From: Phialocephala subalpina
Taxonomy: Eukaryota; Ascomycota; Leotiomycetes; Helotiales; Mollisiaceae
Length of the DNA stretch: 64,000 nucleotides
Direction: 5' to 3'
NCBI GenBank assembly: GCA_900073065.1
Contig: FJOG01000017.1
Span: 864,149 to 928,148, forward strand
The translations under genes and the position numbers were made by a program. Shown piece by piece: positions 35,884 through 47,911 of this stretch. The first letter of the stretch is position 1, and the number at the start of each line of letters is the position of its first letter. The notes under the pieces are model-generated. The model did not search any database. It saw nothing but the letters and a program-made list of their open reading frames with translations, and was not told the origin of the DNA.

Positions 35884-37158
35884 TCAATCGCTCCTGCTCT
35901 CCTCTTCCACCGGTTGCAGAATTGTCGTTGACAGCTCTGCCGCCTTCTTCTCCTGCTCCCTCCTCTGAAACCTCTCCCAAACCGCCTGCTCTAACTCCGT
36001 CAACCCCGACCCATTACAAATCTTATCACCAACAACAGCCGCGCTCCTCATCTGCACCAGGTCATCCTGAGCTTTCCATTCCGATTCTGGCCGTCTAGTA
36101 TCGAGAATAAATTGCGTTAACGGAATTGCTAGCTCGCCAGTCCGTTTCCGTTCTTGAATTTCTTCTTCAAACTCCGCGTTTTCCACTTCTCTTGCTTCTG
36201 CAAGAAATTTCCTGTATTTTTCTCGGACATCTTCTATCTCTTCCTTAGTGGCACCTTGAGCAACCGCTTCTTGCATCAGTAGACCTGCATGGAGCTGGAA
36301 GTTTGAAATATCGTTATCCAGTTCCCCTCCATTCACGAAGTGCTTCTCTTGTATAGTAAGCTCTTCTCCTCTTGCGATCTTCGCCTCAATCCTAGCAATC
36401 GTTTTTCGAGTCATCTTCCTCCCAAGTCTATTCCCTTCAGCAACAACTTCATCACTAGCCAAGCCAGTCTTATCAAGAATATCCATGAATCCCAAAATAT
36501 CGGATACTGGAAGATCGCGGGTCCAGATATTGTACCATGAGCAGATGGCTTGGACTTGAGCATAGCTACCCAGAATCTCTCTTGCTCGCTGAAGGTGGCA
36601 CTCCATCCAAACGTCCCCTCGCTGATCTGCGGGGATTTTGTAAGGGAGAACTTTCAGAAGAGCATTTTGTTGCTTGATCGCATCCTCGGGCGTGTTTGTA
36701 TCAGCAGTAAGGAGCTCCGAAATGTATGTCTCTAGAAAAGTTTCTTCTCTTGCATCCACATCAAAAACTGGGAGGTTGGAATGCTCAGGTCTGGCTTGCT
36801 TCATCTTGAATTCTTGCACATTCCTTTCCTGTATATGTGCAGGAGGTGGAGTCGGGTCGACTCCAAACTTGCCAAGTATGTCGGGGTCTTCTTCAGTGCA
36901 GTAAAGAATGTGCCCTGCCCAAGCTTCCGTGTAGGGTATCCCCGCGCCCCAATATTTCTTGAGGAAACCTTGCATCGAAGGCGATAATCTGTTGTAGATT
37001 TGATGCAAATTTGTGTACGAGTCGCGACTTTGGTCTTCTGGTTTCGAGTGTGCTCTGAAAAATAAGTCGTTCATAATGGCGTTTATGTTGAAGAAAACAT
37101 GTATCAACTTTCTCACGTTTGCAGGAGTACGTTGGAAAGGAGAATTGCTGTCAATCAT
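35884..37158 (-). CDS. Unknown protein directly downstream of PEX20
   Basis: An uninterrupted frame from the ATG at 37158 encodes 424 aa with strongly protein-like composition. The N-terminal half is helical (NVRKLIHVFFNINAIMNDLF, then a LSPSMQGFLKKYWGAGIPYT segment); the C-terminal half is charged and probably coiled coil (KEEIEDVREKYRKFLAEARE, then FEEEIQERKRTG). It ends ILQPVEEESRSD. I do not recognise the family. The frame stays open upstream to 37194, where it meets a perfect acceptor-like catag. Joined to a GT site inside the PEX20 end (37249), this would make an in-frame fusion with Pex20 through a 55-nt intron. Only 76 bp separate its ATG from the PEX20 stop, so it has almost no promoter of its own. 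It is either a very tightly packed separate gene or the C-terminal part of a Pex20 fusion. Confidence 0.7.
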   Translation of the reverse strand: MIDSNSPFQRTPANVRKLIHVFFNINAIMNDLFFRAHSKPEDQSRDSYTNLHQIYNRLSPSMQGFLKKYWGAGIPYTEAWAGHILYCTEEDPDILGKFGVDPTPPPAHIQERNVQEFKMKQARPEHSNLPVFDVDAREETFLETYISELLTADTNTPEDAIKQQNALLKVLPYKIPADQRGDVWMECHLQRAREILGSYAQVQAICSWYNIWTRDLPVSDILGFMDILDKTGLASDEVVAEGNRLGRKMTRKTIARIEAKIARGEELTIQEKHFVNGGELDNDISNFQLHAGLLMQEAVAQGATKEEIEDVREKYRKFLAEAREVENAEFEEEIQERKRTGELAIPLTQFILDTRRPESEWKAQDDLVQMRSAAVVGDKICNGSGLTELEQAVWERFQRREQEKKAAELSTTILQPVEEESRSD

Positions 37159-37234
37159 GCGTTTCAAAGCATCGCAGAGTATTTCTATTTGCTCCTATGC
37201 GGTCGTCAACTGGGGTATGCTATTTTACAAGTGT

Positions 37235-38322
37235 TCAAGGTCCTTGCACCTGGTATCTCTCGCCGTTCATTTCCTGATTCTGGTATCCTCCCATCCCATT
37301 CTTCGTTACTATGTTGTCACCCTCCACTGTCTTCTCCCTGTCTCGGAATTGCCGCATCAAGGAGAGGAATTGACTGTTTTGGAACTTGACGCTTTGGTCA
37401 TGCTGAACGCTATCGAGTAGCTTTGCAGCGGTTCTGGCCAGTTCTTCTGGGTCTTGGTGCTCGGGCTTCACCTCGTTTTGGTTGAAGGGGTCGTGGATGG
37501 TGTCTGCTCCGATACGCTCTTGGTTCAGCAGTTCGTCCGAAGTCATCTGCAAGTCATCCGAAGCCATAAGCACCTCAGCTGATTCGTTGAGCAGAATGTC
37601 TTGGCCCATCTCTATATTTTGGGTAGAGTTTTGGGTAGATTCTTGAGTAGGATCCTGCATAGACTCCATCTCGGTTTGGGCTGCCTCCTCGAAAGCTCTT
37701 GCGAATGCTTCATCATCGAATGCCTCCGCCGGTTGCTTCTGTTGGGATATCGAGAGTTCGGATTGGGGTGTGATCTTGGAGAATTGGTTCATCATACCCA
37801 TAACAGGCATAGGTGAGTAGTTGTAGGGAGTGTTGGTATGAGAAGGGATTTGGATGTTCCTCGAGCTGTCTGCCATTTGGTTTTGTTGCCGGGCGAAGTC
37901 TTGATGCCAACCCCCAGTATCTAGTCTTTGTTGGGCATGCATACCATATGGTTGCTGCTGTAGTTGAGGCGCCGAACTCGAGATGTTCATTCTTTGGAAG
38001 TCTGCTGCCCAGTTTGCAGGACCTGGCTGCTGCATACCCGGAGGCGCAGGTTGGAAGATATTTTGTTGGAAGCCATGGTCAAGAGGTAATTGTCCAGCTT
38101 GGAAGGACTCGAACTCGTGGTCTAAGTGACTTGCGTTTAGCCCAGAAGATCGGAAGCCCTAAGATCGATGTTAGACATGCCCGACCCTGAACGTGACGGG
38201 AAACTCACTTGAGAGGGAGTTTGTCGAGAGATCAATCTGTCTTGTTGGAGTGTGCGGTCGATAGTGCTATGCTTTTGGAAGTTCTGTAGAGCACTCGACG
38301 GACCACACATGCTATCTGCCAT
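37235..38322 (-). CDS. PEX20: Peroxin 20 (PTS2 co-receptor)
   Basis: Exons (minus) 38322-38209 and 38158-37235 give 345 aa. Pex20 works with Pex7 to import PTS2-signalled enzymes into peroxisomes of filamentous fungi. Supporting features are the diagnostic N-terminus MADSMCGPSSALQNFQKH with the conserved Cys6 used in monoubiquitin-dependent recycling, the nearby Lys18, and WxxxF motifs that bind Pex14/Pex13 (W88-AAD-F92 and W122-HQD-F126). A Gln/Asn/Met-rich middle, an acidic FDDEAFARAFEEA segment (about 150-165), and a C-terminal LARTAAKLLDSVQHDQ...FLSLMRQFRDRE helix complete it. It shares a 486-bp divergent promoter with SEC13. The end of the frame can be skipped by a 55-nt intron that would fuse it to the downstream protein. 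Confidence 0.9.
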
Positions 38323-38808
38323 CTTGTTCGACCTGTGTGTGGTTGTGTCGGAGGTTGTTCGAGGAAGTCTTTGATTTCGAAGGCGAAGTTATTATGTGTG
38401 ACGGTTGCGGATGTAAAGCCGAGGCTATGGCGTCAACAGCATCGATGCGGTGAATGCAGATTATGTGCAAGGGCAAAGTATTAATAAAGGAATGAATAGA
38501 ATTATGCTTTCCAATACGAAATGAAAGACCTCTACTATTTAAGAAGAAGAGTGAAAGTGATGTTGAAGCGTGAAGTGAAGCATGTCGCATGTGAAGGATG
38601 GCAAGTTCGAACCCCACGAGGACGATAAATCCGGGACCCGCTTTTTTAGCCTCCTCCATCATCGGAGTTTGTTTTCACCGACGCCACGGCAAGTTCCGTT
38701 AGAACATCGAACTCCAGACAAGGCCAGCACAACACTGAAGCTCTAGGATTTTGACTTCGTGTCTTCAGCCATTTTCTTGCCCACAACACCACTCAAATTT
38801 GTGTCAAG
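38323..38808. promoter_or_regulatory. Divergent promoter between PEX20 and SEC13
   Basis: The 486 bp between the two opposed start codons must hold both promoters. No canonical TATA box stands out. A gttcgaac-like stretch near 38610 recalls a tRNA T-loop but has no matching stems. Confidence 0.6.
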
Positions 38809-39848
38809 ATGGCACAAGTTATTTCGAACTCGGGTCATGATGACATGATCGTAGGTCTCCTATTCCTGAGAAATTGAGCTATGGGGCGCAATCAGAAGAT
38901 CGCGCAACATTTCAAGATGAAGAGCTGATCATTCAAACAGCACGATGCAGTCCTCGATTACTACGGCCGACGCCTCGCAACCTGCTCATCCGATAAGACC
39001 GTCAAGATCTTTGAGGTGGAAGGCGAATCGCACAAGCTCACAGAAACACTCAAAGGGTACTTCCCCTCCCATTTCACCCAAATCACACCCACTAATACAA
39101 TCACAGTCACGAAGGCGCTGTCTGGTCTGTCTCCTGGGCTCACCCAAAATACGGCAATATCCTTGCCTCTGCAGGCTACGACGGCAAGGTCTTCATCTGG
39201 CGCGAACAAGGCTCAACATGGACCAAAGTCTTCGATTTTGCCCTTCACACCGCATCCGTAAACATAATCTCCTGGTCACCCCACGAATCCGGCTGTCTCC
39301 TCGCCTGTGCCTCCTCCGATGGCAACGTCTCCGTGCTAGAATTCAAAGACAACAGCATGGACCACAAGATCTTCCACGCGCATGGTATCGGAGTCAACTC
39401 TGTAAGCTGGGCACCGAGCACGAGCCCTGGATCTCTAGTTTCGAGCGCTGGCGGTCAGGGAGGAGTAAGGAGATTCGTTACGGGTGGAAGTGATAATATG
39501 TTGAGGTTATGGAGCTTTGATTCTGCGAGCCAGAGTTATAAGCAGGAACGGGAACCGTTGACTGGACATACGGATTGGGTTCGAGATGTTGCTTGGTCGC
39601 CTACGGTGTTGCAGAAGAGCTACATTGCATCTGCGAGTCAGGATAAGACGGTGCGAATCTGGACGAGCGATCCTAGCCAGCCTGGAGTATGGAACAGCAA
39701 GGTCTTGAACTTTGACACTGTGCTATGGAGAGTTAGCTGGAGTTTGAGCGGGAATGTGTTGGCGGTTAGTGCGGGTGATAACAAGGTCAGCTTGTGGAAG
39801 GAGAATTTGAAGGGAGAGTGGGAGTGTGTTAAGACTATCGAGGAGTAG
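38809..39848 (+). CDS. SEC13: Sec13, COPII coat and nuclear pore WD40 protein
   Basis: Exons 38809-38850, 38941-39056 and 39107-39848 give 299 aa, the normal Sec13 length. Sec13 pairs with Sec31 in the outer COPII cage at ER exit sites, and with Nup145C/Nup84-type partners in the nuclear pore. Six WD40 blades are visible, opening with [20 protein letters not shown] and [20 protein letters not shown], then [63 protein letters not shown] with [11 protein letters not shown], and [20 protein letters not shown]. Intron positions in the first blade restore these motifs exactly. The gene is divergent from PEX20. Confidence 0.95.
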
Positions 39849-41995
39849 ATATGCAGGCGGGAGGGCTATTTTACTGCATCGCAAGGGCAGAGAATCTGGC
39901 GTTTGGGAATGAAAAGCTTGTACGCTTAGTATTCAGAAATCCAAGAAGATATCAGAAAGTCAAGTGCAAGGCATATGACACTCGTATACGATTCACTTGG
40001 GTACCTGGTTTTGAGTAGCCTTCGAAATGAAATATGGATTGTTGACTGAATAGGGTAGGAGACCTTGATTAGTTGGTTGAGTTGAGTGCTTGAGCTGAGT
40101 AGATTTAGCTGTTGCTGTAAGAGCTTTTCAAGAAGCCTCAAGGAAGAGCTCGCGCATGGTTGAAACACTTCATGATTCCAGAGCGAAAGCTCGTTTTGGC
40201 AGAGCGCAGTCTTGAAGATTTCTCGAGCATTGATGTCTTGAGAAGAAGTTGGACAACGCAAAAATGCTATACTATTCTTCAAAAATATGCTTCTACTCGA
40301 GCTCATAAAAATTTCCCCCGAAAATTCTAGAAATACAGAGCAGAATATCAGCTGCAAGCAATGAGAAGATGCAAGATCTGAGCTGTCAACGAACTTCTTC
40401 ACCGCCACCATCTCGAGAAGAAGATAGATAATGCAACTTCCATGACACCTCCTCTCTATCATCTCCAAGATCTCCATCACTTAGCACTTCAATCCATGAT
40501 TTTTCTGTTCCTCGGTCCCTATCTTACTCTTCTAGAAATCCTATGATCCTCTCACTTTCTGAATCCTCTACACAACCTGCTGGTGAGTCCACGCCGCATC
40601 TGAGAGACTCCCTTGTCCATCCCGAGCCTAGACACTCCATATCATGTCCTTCGATCAATACAGAGCCCAACCCCCATTCATTGACTATGAGACTCTCAGA
40701 ATCATGCCGTAACCGTGATTGGCTCAACAAGCTACTAGTCACCCCCTTTTTGCTCTAAGTCTCTAGGTGGGATTACATCAAGATTCTAAGAGGATACTCT
40801 TTTATGTCTCAAGACTATAAAACTTAGTTCCTAGGCGTTGGATTGTGCCTGATTCTTCTTACCTCTCAAGGGAGTTGGAATCGATGGCATGAAAACTTGG
40901 AGTTGTCCACGGGGGAGGATGAGCATCGTGAGGGGAGTATCTACAATCACTTCATTGTCCATACCCGGCATTCAATCAGACACCACCGCTTCCAAGTCCA
41001 AAGTCTTTCGACCGCGGACTCTCTCTGTCCCCTGCTTGGATCAAAGTCTTCGAATCAACCCCTTTTGCTTCGTCTCTTTAGCGAGAATCATATCGAGTTT
41101 TCCGGAGGATTTGTCGTGTGTTGGGGCTACAACAATCAGAGTGGAGGGACGGATTGGCTGTACTCCTCTTGGCACTTGGGACAGGTAGGCTCGGTGTAAT
41201 ATGGAGGCCAGGATTATTCGAAACAGAGTCAAGAAAGAAACCAATAGCGGGACAAAAAGGCAAGGACAGCAGTACCTTACACTCTCCGAGGAACCTCGAA
41301 TCCAAAAGCACCAGGCTCGCGGTCTCTGGAACAGAATAGCATCAACAATATCTACGGTCACGAGTCAGATGGAAGAAAGCAATAGCTGAAGGGGAACAGC
41401 TCAATTAATTAAACGTCTATGGGAAAATCAACGCATCTCTTCCATCATGATTTCATCGCCATCTCCAAATCCACCGATGAATCCATCGATCTTTTCATAT
41501 CCATCCAACCAAGTCATAACCATTCCCTTAGACGTTTCCTGCATTAAGGCGTAAAATGAGAAAAAGAAAAGAAATCGCAAGGTAATGACAGTCGTAATAT
41601 GTGTGTCGTAGGTGTCGTGTCCGCTGTATGGACAATTTTGATATGAAGTGGCAATGCTCCGGGAAACAAGAAATGCGGTCTGGGGTATCTGGGAAATCTT
41701 GTCGCTGTTGAAACAAACGAACTGAGCGCTAGGGGAAAAGTAAAGTCGGAGTTTCGAGTCGCGGCTGATATTACAGGCAGAGAGACTCGAATCGATCGAT
41801 TCGATTTCTCGTTAAGCTGACCAGAGGTATTTTGGACCTTGGTACTCGTGACTTGAAAGGATGTGGCAAAGCAAAGGAAGATCGGAGGGTTGCCATTTGC
41901 AAACCTCTGAGTCTAGGTTGGGACCCTTAGAAGAGACTAGACTGCCAGAACACAGATGGCCAGTATGTGGAAATGAGGACTACAATAACAGCCAT
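39849..41995. other. Intergenic region
   Basis: About 2.1 kb between the SEC13 stop and the F-box gene stop. Frames of 99-184 codons on both strands (for example 39926-40480 minus) show no domain. No repeat or RNA gene was recognised. Confidence 0.4.
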
Positions 41996-44129
41996 TTAGA
42001 AGACTCCGATGTCCGGATCTTGAAACGAGTCCAAGAAATCAAAGGCCTCCGTCTTTTCGATTAACTTTGTAGCTCCACTGCAGTCGACATTCCACCAGAT
42101 GAACGGGCCAGAATTGATGTTCGCATTGTCAACTTCGGCGATGGCATCCCACCATCGACCAACGATGATACGACCACCAGGGAGAACACAGCCCTCGTAT
42201 GCCCAGACTTGGTTGGGATCGTAGACATGTTGACCATTTTCGACCTTGGTATAGAATTGCATCATGGTGAGTCGTTGGTAGCCATGAATACCAGCTTGCG
42301 GGACCATGGCATGAAGGCGACCAAAGAAATGACCCTGCTTGGCACCCCTGGTAGATCCCCAAAACTTCTTGATATCTGGTCGTTGTGGTTTTGATTCGTT
42401 CTTCTTGGTTCGACTGCTTCGAGGGCTTGATCGTTGAGGGGATGTGTATGTTGTGTTGAGCTCCTTAAAGGGATCACTGCGAAGAACGTCTTCCCATTCC
42501 TTAGGCCACTTGCCAATTCTTTGTTCCGCATCGTCAAAGAAGAATGCCATGTCCTGGTTAAATTTAGCAACGGTATCAAAGTCAGGGCAAGACAGATGTG
42601 TACCTGAAAAGTTTCTCCTCCATCCAACGAGTCTGTGTGAACACCAGACGAAGATGGTCTCCATTGTCTGCAACTCAACAGGGTGTTCTGGTCAAGGTAC
42701 ACTGAGCAAGTTAGCAGGAGTCCTATATTGGGGAGGCAAGACTTACTGTAAGCTCCCTTCCAATGAGTACCCAATTCTTGTGTTCCAGCCTTAATCTTTC
42801 CCACCCAAGGCATAGGATGCTGGTCTGTATCGAGGTCGAGGTACTCATGAGCAAGCAAACCCTCACCTGCAGACTTGAAGTGGTACTTGAAGAAGTTAAC
42901 AATGTGTAAAAGACAACGAGAATTGATCGACTGCTTCCATTTACCCAGAAAGAGTGGCTGGGAGGATGGTGCCGAATAAGCCTGATGTTGGGAGATGTCG
43001 AAATGGGAGACCTTGAGATTGGAATATCTCGGGTGCAAGGAAAACACTGACAGGCAGAGCTGGATGCCGTAAAGAGCATGTTCTGAATCCGACTCGCTCA
43101 TGATGCTAAGTAAGCTCTTGCCAATATCCTGGTCATAGCTCGTGCAGAAGACAGCGTCAATAATATCGGTATATGACATGCCATGACGACCGGTAATCAT
43201 GTCCTGGATGAACTCAAGGTTCAAACCATCTATGACTAGGGTCCCATTGTCATTGTATACCTTACGTGCATTGGACTCTGAGTCGAATCAGTCTAAGTCA
43301 CCCCACCACGATGATTGGCTTGCTTACCGATAATCAAGCTCCTAAGCATGGCCAAGCAGTGTTCTTGGTTCGTTGCCTGAACACTCTTGATTTCACGGCT
43401 ACTGGAACCCGCAAATTGTCCCAAGTCGAAGCATGTCCACTGTCTGGAAACAAGTCGTCGGTACTTATATTTCATGAGCATGTCGGCCGTCGAGAGGTTG
43501 TCGCCGAAATCGAAAGTACGCATAAAACGCTTGCGCCAAACACTTGGGGTAATTGCCGCACCTGTTGTCTTGCATACGAGAGCATAGCTGGCGATATCAT
43601 AGTCGGTGGGAAGGTAGTCGGCGATGAGTTGGTGGATCTGTCGAAGGTGAGCGTCAGCAACGATTTCGATATGGTGTTGCGAAAAATCTCCAAATTTCAC
43701 GATTGTGGCCAGAGGAACGAAGGGAACGTGCTATGCTTGTGGAAGGTTGGTTGCTGTAAGTATTAAAAGGGTATGTACCTCAGTTGCCATGTTCTTGAAG
43801 AGCTTGCCTACTGCGCTCTCAACGATGACAACGGCAGTGGTTTTGACCTGGGGAACGACGACCTCTTCAACGTCCGTCTCGTTGTCCGCATCCTGCTCTT
43901 CACGCTCTTCATAATATTCTTCTTCGTCATCTTGTTCTTCTTCTTCATCGTCGTCGCTGTCGGAGTACGAAGTGTAGCGAATGCTTCTGGATGTTCGCGC
44001 CGATCGTCTTGGAGGAGACAAGTCGATCTCTGCACTCCTACGAAACTTTGCTTGATGCGCACAGATTCTCTTGTCCACAGAGTAAGACTCTGTGATCGCC
44101 CGCTGGCGACGCCTAGTTGCGGCCGGCAT
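41996..44129 (-). CDS. F-box-like protein with acidic N-terminal region
   Basis: Exons (minus) 44129-43779, 43730-43328, 43277-42747 and 42687-41996 give 658 aa. The N-terminus is basic (MPAATRRRQRAI) and then strongly acidic (SDSDDDEEEEQDDEEEYYEE, about residues 55-78). Residues about 140-190 look like an F-box: HLRQIHQLIADYLPTDYDIA, then YALVCKTTGAAITPSVWRKR. The remainder has motifs such as RLVSRQWTCFDLGQF, SRCLLHIVNFFKYHFKSAGE, HLSCPDFDTVAKFNQDMAFF and a closing WAYEGCVLPGGRIIVGRWWD, which resemble the large, poorly studied fungal F-box proteins. If this is right it would recruit an unknown substrate to an SCF ubiquitin ligase. Splice phases are consistent throughout; the 42747/42687 junction is the least typical. 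The start is the only ATG near the basic N-terminus. Confidence 0.75.
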
Positions 44130-46096
44130 GCTGGGCAATGCAAGTGCAAAGGGTGTGTTGGGTGCAGGTCAGAGCAAGCGACAGCTATGGTTGAGCGACG
44201 GCAACCTTCGATCTCGAGTTAGCGGAGACAATGTCTGAGGGGAGAGGATGATGCATACCGATCTATGTGTCTGGAAGTTGGTGTGTTGGACGTGACGAGG
44301 CTAGGTGGTCGAGGTGCAAAGGTGAATCCGAGTCGGGAGAGAACTCGGGTATCCGAAATTTCTCGAGTGCGAGGAATGACAAAGACAAGATATGATGGGA
44401 TGATGCGCAGAGGGAAGCAGGAGCAGTAACAGCGGCAGGATGTATGGGTATTGTGAGAATCTGTGATAGGGGGATTGGGGTGGGTGTTGCAGGATGCTCC
44501 AGCAGTAGCTATGCAGTCAAGCGGACACTCTAGCCAGCAGCTATGCCTGATCGTAGAAGCAAGATAGTAGAAGATGCACGGAGACACCGCAAGATTTCGG
44601 TGGGACTTGATGAAGGGTTTTGTGTGGTGCGCAGGAGATGGGTTATGTGCAGAAAAGTCAATGAATATCGCAAATGGAACAACCGACCCGGCGCAACAAG
44701 AAAGGAAAGAGTGAATCAGCAACAACTTTTTGAATGCATCACAATCAACGGCCGAACATAAGCCGCGCTCAACTTGCATCGATATCTAGCAGGAACGACA
44801 CACAACTTCCCAATATCGAAGGCGCGATGAAGCAGTGACACGCCTCGATTTCCCAATCTCGAAGGCACAACCAGCACATCTGCCCACTTCAGAGTTCCTC
44901 GATTTGCAGGACTTCCAGTTATCACAACCAAAACAAAGTACCAAAGTGGAATATCTCTCAACTTACAGTGGTAGTAGCCTTTGCTGGCTGAGATGCTTCA
45001 TCGAGTCTCCTTTGACAAGCCTCGATATTGGTCCCAGGGTAGAGGCCTACCTTGGTAAGCACCCTCCCATCACTCTTATTCTCCAACCAGTTCTTGTTTC
45101 TACGTCGCCTATAAGCTTGAAATGGTCCTATTTCATACCACTACCGCTAAAGACAGAAGACCCAAATCGAATACCTATCCTCAGCCAAGCCTTGGAGTGT
45201 CTGGGAATGCCCTCGACATCATTACAACCTGAAATCATAACAGAATGATTAACTCGCAGCCCCTTCGCCGTTGTGATCGTTTCTAGAAATTCACATGAAA
45301 GCTAAAGAACACATCAGTCAACGTCGACCTTTGGTGTGAATATCGAAAGCTGAGTTGACTTGAAGGCCGGCCTTCTTCTTCTTTCCGTCTGTTTCATGTT
45401 GAACGGTCATCCTGTTCTACAGTTCGAGTCTCTTTCGACGTCGTCTGGCATACCCCAGACCCAACAAGTCGGTCTAGACTTATGCATTGCCTATCAAGTC
45501 TCCATGCTTGCCTCGACATGATTTGCCCCTTTTCATCGCTGTCGCGTCGCGTGTCTCCGAGTGAAGAGACGTCGTGGACAGTCACGTGTTGATTCCAAGT
45601 CGGCGCCTCCCGGCTTGGATCAGCACCCAATCTTGTCGAGCGTCGTCTCTTCATTCGCGGGTTCGCCGACCTTCTTATCTCTCGCATTTCGCTGACGAAA
45701 CGCTGCATCTCATAAAATACTGGATCTGCCTTCTAGCTCAACACCGATAACGCGAAGCATCGAATCAGAACAATAGCCGGCGCTTCCATGGACCCAGCAT
45801 TCGTTCCATCGCCGAGCCGATTAAGCCCCCGTCCACACTGTCAAAGTGAGGGTGGAACCACTAAACATGGGCCGCGATCTAGGAAGATGGTGAGGACGAG
45901 CTAGAAAAGTAATCGAATCCTCTATCATGAATAATTCTCGACCTTCCTCTTTGCTATGTTTGTGGTCTCTCCCTTCTTCACCAGCTTTTCATCGCTCGTC
46001 AGCCAAGGACGTTAAAGTAGAGCTTCTTTCCTTTACTTAGGATTGTACATCACCTCATAACTTTTGACTCACCAAGCTTCGCGACACGCGATCGCA
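44130..46096. other. Intergenic region between divergent genes
   Basis: This holds the promoters of the F-box-like gene (minus) and the MFS gene (plus). A 104-codon ATG-initiated minus frame at 45394-45708 and a 137-codon plus frame at 44835-45248 are present; neither shows a domain. A short segment, ttcccaat(a/c)tcgaaggc, occurs twice near 44808 and 44851. Confidence 0.4.
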
Positions 46097-47911
46097 ATGG
46101 CTTCCACAGTATCTGATCAAGACAAGGAGAAGCAACAACCCACCATGCCTGCTGGACCAGAATTCGAAAAGGGCGTTATCGCGCCAGACGGTCCCGTCAA
46201 CCCCGCGCAAGACGCCGATACCACACTCGCGATCCTCGAACTCGTCAAGGCGCAAGATGTTCACCACCCGATGCATTGGCCCGCCTGGCAACGCTGGGGA
46301 ATCATCATCGTTTATGTATGTTTTCTTCAACCTTCAAGCAATGTCGTCGACAGGCGGCTGGGGGTCCAAGACATCTTCTCAGCCGCATGCTGTACAACCG
46401 TCTTGGCCGAAGCTTGTATCACTTCCAGGACCTCCTGCTGACGCTATGTTTCTACAGTGCTTCTTGCAGATGTTCGTTACCATCACCAGTACCTCATATA
46501 TCGGCGCCGAATACGACATCGAGTTGAAATGGGGAGCAAGCACACAAGTCGTTACACTGGGACAAAGTTTGTTCATCGTCGGAAACGCTGTTGGACCAGC
46601 TTTCATGGGACCACTCTCGTAAGTCCCAAGACTTCTAGAACCTAAGTCCAATTGCTTACTGGACACAGTGATATCGGAGGTCGAAAATGGGTGTACGTAG
46701 CCAGCATAACCTGCTACGCCATCCTCAACTTCGTAAGTCAAAATCCACCCCCACGACATGCAAACCGCGTACTAATCAAGCCCAGGGAACCGCCTACGCC
46801 AGAAACCTCCCCATGCTTATCATCTTCATGTTCCTCGCTGGAACAGCTGGATCAACCGCTGTCTCCAACGTAGCCGGCACCATTGCCGACTTATTCGGCG
46901 ATGTCGATGGTGCCGGTCAAGCCATGGCTCTTTTCGTCGTTTCTGCCAATGTTGGACCTTCCATCGGTTCCCCAATTGGAGGCTGGATTACTGCCAACGA
47001 GAGTTTGGGATTGAAATGGATCTTCTTGATCAATGTTATCATTGGCTTCGGATTCGCTATCATCATGTGTTGCATTCCCGAGACACTCCCTCGCTTAGTC
47101 ATTGCGAGAGCAGCTTCCAAGGCTCTAGAAGTTGATTCCGACGAAGAAGCTATTCTGAAAAGCAAGATCAATGTGTGGAAGGAGTTGAGATTCGTTACTA
47201 CCATGACATTCAAGATCATGTTTACCGAGCCCATCGTTCTTGCTCTCGGTATCTATAACGGTTTCGCCTATGGTATCCTGTTCTTATACCTCGACGGTGT
47301 CTACGATGTCTTTGCCGTCAACAATGGTCTCTCGTGAGTCCTTTTCCCTTGTCCAAACCAAAAATGAAGCTAATGTGCTCGATAGCATCATCTCCGCAGA
47401 CTTGACATACCTAAACTTCATCGTTGGCGTCCTAGTAATGTTCTGCTTCGTCCCCGTCCAAACCTACTTCTACGCCCGCGACCGCGTCAAGCACGGCGCC
47501 AACCGCCCCGAAGCCCGGTTCATCGTCTCCTTGGTTACCGTCTGGCTCTTCCCCATCACCCTACTCTGGTTCGCGTTCACATCCGATGGCAAGACTTCTT
47601 ACTGGTCTCCCATCGTCGCTGGCGGTGTGCTCGGCTTCGCGGACCCCCTCCTCTGGCTCTCTATGCTTAATTACATTACGGACTCCTATCCCAACGTAGC
47701 AGCCTCCGCCATCGCCGCTTTCCTGATCCCTTCTTTCATCATGGCAGCCGCACTAGCACATCTTGGTGTACTTATGTTTGAGAATATGAGTACGAAATGG
47801 GCTATGGCCACAATCGGGTTTATCTCGTTTGGGCTTTGTGCTTTGATCTACTTTATCTTCTTCTTTGGAGCGAAGATTAGGTCGAGGAGTAAGCTTGCGA
47901 GGAGATTTTAG
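46097..47911 (+). CDS. MFS multidrug transporter (DHA1, drug:H+ antiporter type)
   Basis: Exons 46097-46315, 46458-46618, 46669-46732, 46786-47333 and 47386-47911 give 505 aa. A hydrophilic N-terminus of about 65 residues is followed by about 12 membrane helices. Visible signatures are HPMHWPAWQRWGIIIVY leading to helix 1, the inter-helix 2/3 motif A (DIGGRKWVY), VSNVAGTIADLFG, FVVSANVGPSIGSPIGGWIT (helix 5, motif C-like), a PETLPRLV exit from helix 6, WKELRFVTTMTFKIMFTEPI, and SAIAAFLIPSFIMAAALAHL. This pattern is that of fungal DHA1 exporters such as Flr1/Mdr1 or Tpo-type carriers in the plasma membrane. The substrate is unknown. No regulator lies immediately beside it. Confidence 0.9.

Noticed and set aside
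38590..38640. gttcgaac-containing segment resembling a tRNA T-loop
   Set aside because: The five-base T stem does not pair and no acceptor, D or anticodon stems could be found.
39926..40480. 184-codon stop-free minus-strand frame
   Set aside because: Leu/Ser-rich composition without domain, no good start context, and fully intergenic.
45394..45708. 104-codon ATG-initiated minus-strand frame
   Set aside because: Arg/Ser-rich, no recognisable family, and no neighbouring exons with consistent phase.
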